From positions 1 through 6,944 of the forward strand of contig JAITMN010000320.1 of the NCBI GenBank assembly GCA_031277355.1: a stretch of 6,944 nucleotides of DNA. Reading direction: 5' to 3'. The stretch comes from Nevskiaceae bacterium. GTDB taxonomy: Bacteria > Pseudomonadota > Gammaproteobacteria > Steroidobacterales > Steroidobacteraceae. This document shows positions 5,693 through 6,944 of this stretch, piece after piece (within the stretch, counting starts at the first letter, position 1; each line of letters opens with the position of its first letter). The position numbers and the translations under genes were made by a program. Under the pieces are notes generated by a model. The model did no database searches, was not told the origin of the DNA, and saw only the letters and a program-made list of their open reading frames with translations.

Positions 5693-6934
5693 TTACTGGT
5701 TCGCCGTGGCGCTGGCGGCGGGCTGGCGCCTCTGCAACCGCCCACCCCACTGCCAGCACACCCACGCGATCACGCCGCAGGCCAGCGAGAACAGCGCCAG
5801 GTGCGCCAGATCGCCGTTCAGCAACGGCGCGAGCAATCCCATCACCACCGCGCCGACGCCCAGCGCGATGAAGGACTGCACCGATGCCGCCGCGCCGCGT
5901 GCGCTCGGGAACATGTCGAGCATTTCCAGCGACAACACCGGATAGGTCAACTGCGCGCCGCAGGCCATCAGGAACCAACTGGCCTGCACCACGGGAATGG
6001 GCACTTCGGTCAGCGCCAGATGGCCGATCACGCCCATCAACGCCGACACGCAGAGCATCCCGAAGCCCATCTTCGTCTGCATGTTGCGCGACACGCGCCC
6101 GGCCAGACGGCCCGCCGCAAGTGATGCGCAAACAAAGCCGCCGACAATCGGGAAGAACAACTTGTGGAACTGCGTTTCCGACAGATGCCAGTGTTCGATG
6201 ATGATGGCCGGCGCAGAGCCGACGTAGACGAACAGCGAGGCCATCGCCAATGCGGCCGATATCGCAAACAGCAGATACGCCGGACGCGAGCCCACGCCCC
6301 AGCAGGTGCGCGCCAGCGTGGCCGCGTGGAATTGCGTGCGCGCCGCGCGTGCGTGGGTTTCGGGCAGCGCAAAGTAGGTGACCAGCGCCAACGTCAAACC
6401 CAGCAACAGCAACATGCCGAACACGCTGCGCCAGCCCAGCGCCACATGCACCCAGCCGCCGATGATCGGCGCGGCGGCGGGGGCAATGGAGAACACCAGC
6501 ATCATGTTGCTCATCAAACGCTGCGCGTTGGCGCCGTCGAACAGATCACGCACCACGGCGCGCGCCACAGTGGGACCAATGCCGGCGGCCATGCCCTGCA
6601 ACACGCGAAAGCCCAGCAACAAACCAAACGTCGGCGCAAGCAGGCAGCCGATGGTGCCGATGGTGTAGAGAACAAGGCCGCCGACCACCACGCGCCGCCG
6701 TCCCAGCGCGTCGGATAGTGGGCCGTGTACCAGAGTGAAGCAGGCGAAGGGCAGCAGATAGGCGGTGATGATCTGCTGCACCTGCAATGCGGTGAGACCG
6801 AACTCGGAGGCAATCGACGGAAACGACGGCAGAAAGGTGTCGATCGACAGCGGACTGATCATCGACAGACTGGCCAGCAGCACCGAGATGGCGATGGTCG
6901 GCCGCCCGCCCCGGCCGGTCAGACGAATCTTCAC
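5693..6934 (-). CDS. Bcr/CflA-type MFS drug-efflux transporter (DHA1 family)
   Basis: A 413-residue, roughly 12-helix inner-membrane protein. PLSIDTFLPSFP at 28-39 in helix 1 is the Bcr/CflA signature and includes the conserved Asp32. Motif A is GPLSDALGRRRV at 71-82. Motif B is centred on RVLQG (110-114), followed by the Bcr-like RAVVRDLF. Motif C, APAAAPIIGGW at 151-161, marks drug:proton antiporters. Family members export drugs such as bicyclomycin, chloramphenicol or sulfonamides using the proton gradient; the substrate here is not predictable. Length is normal (about 390-410). The start given is GTG at 6932-6934, with no Shine-Dalgarno in the 10 bases left. The frame stays open to the window edge, so the true start may lie beyond it. 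The stop is 3 bp from the stop of the convergent LuxR-type gene, with no separate terminator between. Confidence 0.92.
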   Translation of the reverse strand: MKIRLTGRGGRPTIAISVLLASLSMISPLSIDTFLPSFPSIASEFGLTALQVQQIITAYLLPFACFTLVHGPLSDALGRRRVVVGGLVLYTIGTIGCLLAPTFGLLLGFRVLQGMAAGIGPTVARAVVRDLFDGANAQRLMSNMMLVFSIAPAAAPIIGGWVHVALGWRSVFGMLLLLGLTLALVTYFALPETHARAARTQFHAATLARTCWGVGSRPAYLLFAISAALAMASLFVYVGSAPAIIIEHWHLSETQFHKLFFPIVGGFVCASLAAGRLAGRVSRNMQTKMGFGMLCVSALMGVIGHLALTEVPIPVVQASWFLMACGAQLTYPVLSLEMLDMFPSARGAAASVQSFIALGVGAVVMGLLAPLLNGDLAHLALFSLACGVIAWVCWQWGGRLQRRQPAASATANQ

Positions 6935-6944
6935 TTTAGGATTT

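Noticed and set aside
6164..6718. A 184-codon plus-strand open frame opposite the MFS gene
   Set aside because: Its Gln/Arg/His-rich composition is an antisense artefact of membrane-helix codons; the MFS motifs are on the minus strand.

Overview
The window looks like a piece of a fairly GC-rich proteobacterial chromosome, most likely a gammaproteobacterium. This is inferred from the GC-rich coding sequence, the frequent GTG/TTG starts, a class GN-type sortase with its VIT/VWA target, and a Bcr/CflA-type exporter. I cannot fix the order or genus from sequence alone.

Left side (1-1176, minus strand): a GTG-started XRE-family regulator lies 7 bp upstream of a glycosyltransferase of the MGDG synthase type, of which only the first 137 codons are present. 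The two look like an operon. Over the regulator's start region lie three exact TCCGTAC heptamers at a strict 10-bp pitch, just downstream of a plausible sigma70 promoter. This looks like an autoregulatory operator.

Centre (1348-4046, plus strand, divergent from the above): a secreted VIT/VWA protein with a signal peptide, an intact metal-binding DTSGS site and a C-terminal LPRTG sorting signal overlaps by one base the gene for a sortase with His, Cys and Arg catalytic residues. It is a compact sortase/substrate pair in a Gram-negative: the target is exported, held in the inner membrane by its C-terminal segment, then cut and transferred by the membrane-anchored sortase. A hairpin about 20 bp after the sortase probably ends the unit.

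A stretch without a confident gene (4047-4489) holds the terminator-like hairpin, a weak 71-codon Cys-rich small ORF, an AT-rich promoter-like zone and a small dyad next to the next ribosome binding site.

Right side: a TTG-started regulator with a LuxR-type helix-turn-helix (4490-5689) carries a run of 15 C in its 3' end, coding for five prolines just after the DNA-binding domain. It converges, with a 3-bp gap, on a 12-TM drug-efflux transporter of the Bcr/CflA type (5693-6934, minus).

The items most worth following are the sortase/target pair with its divergent regulator/glycolipid neighbours, the helically phased operator, and the C15 tract as a possible slippage site.
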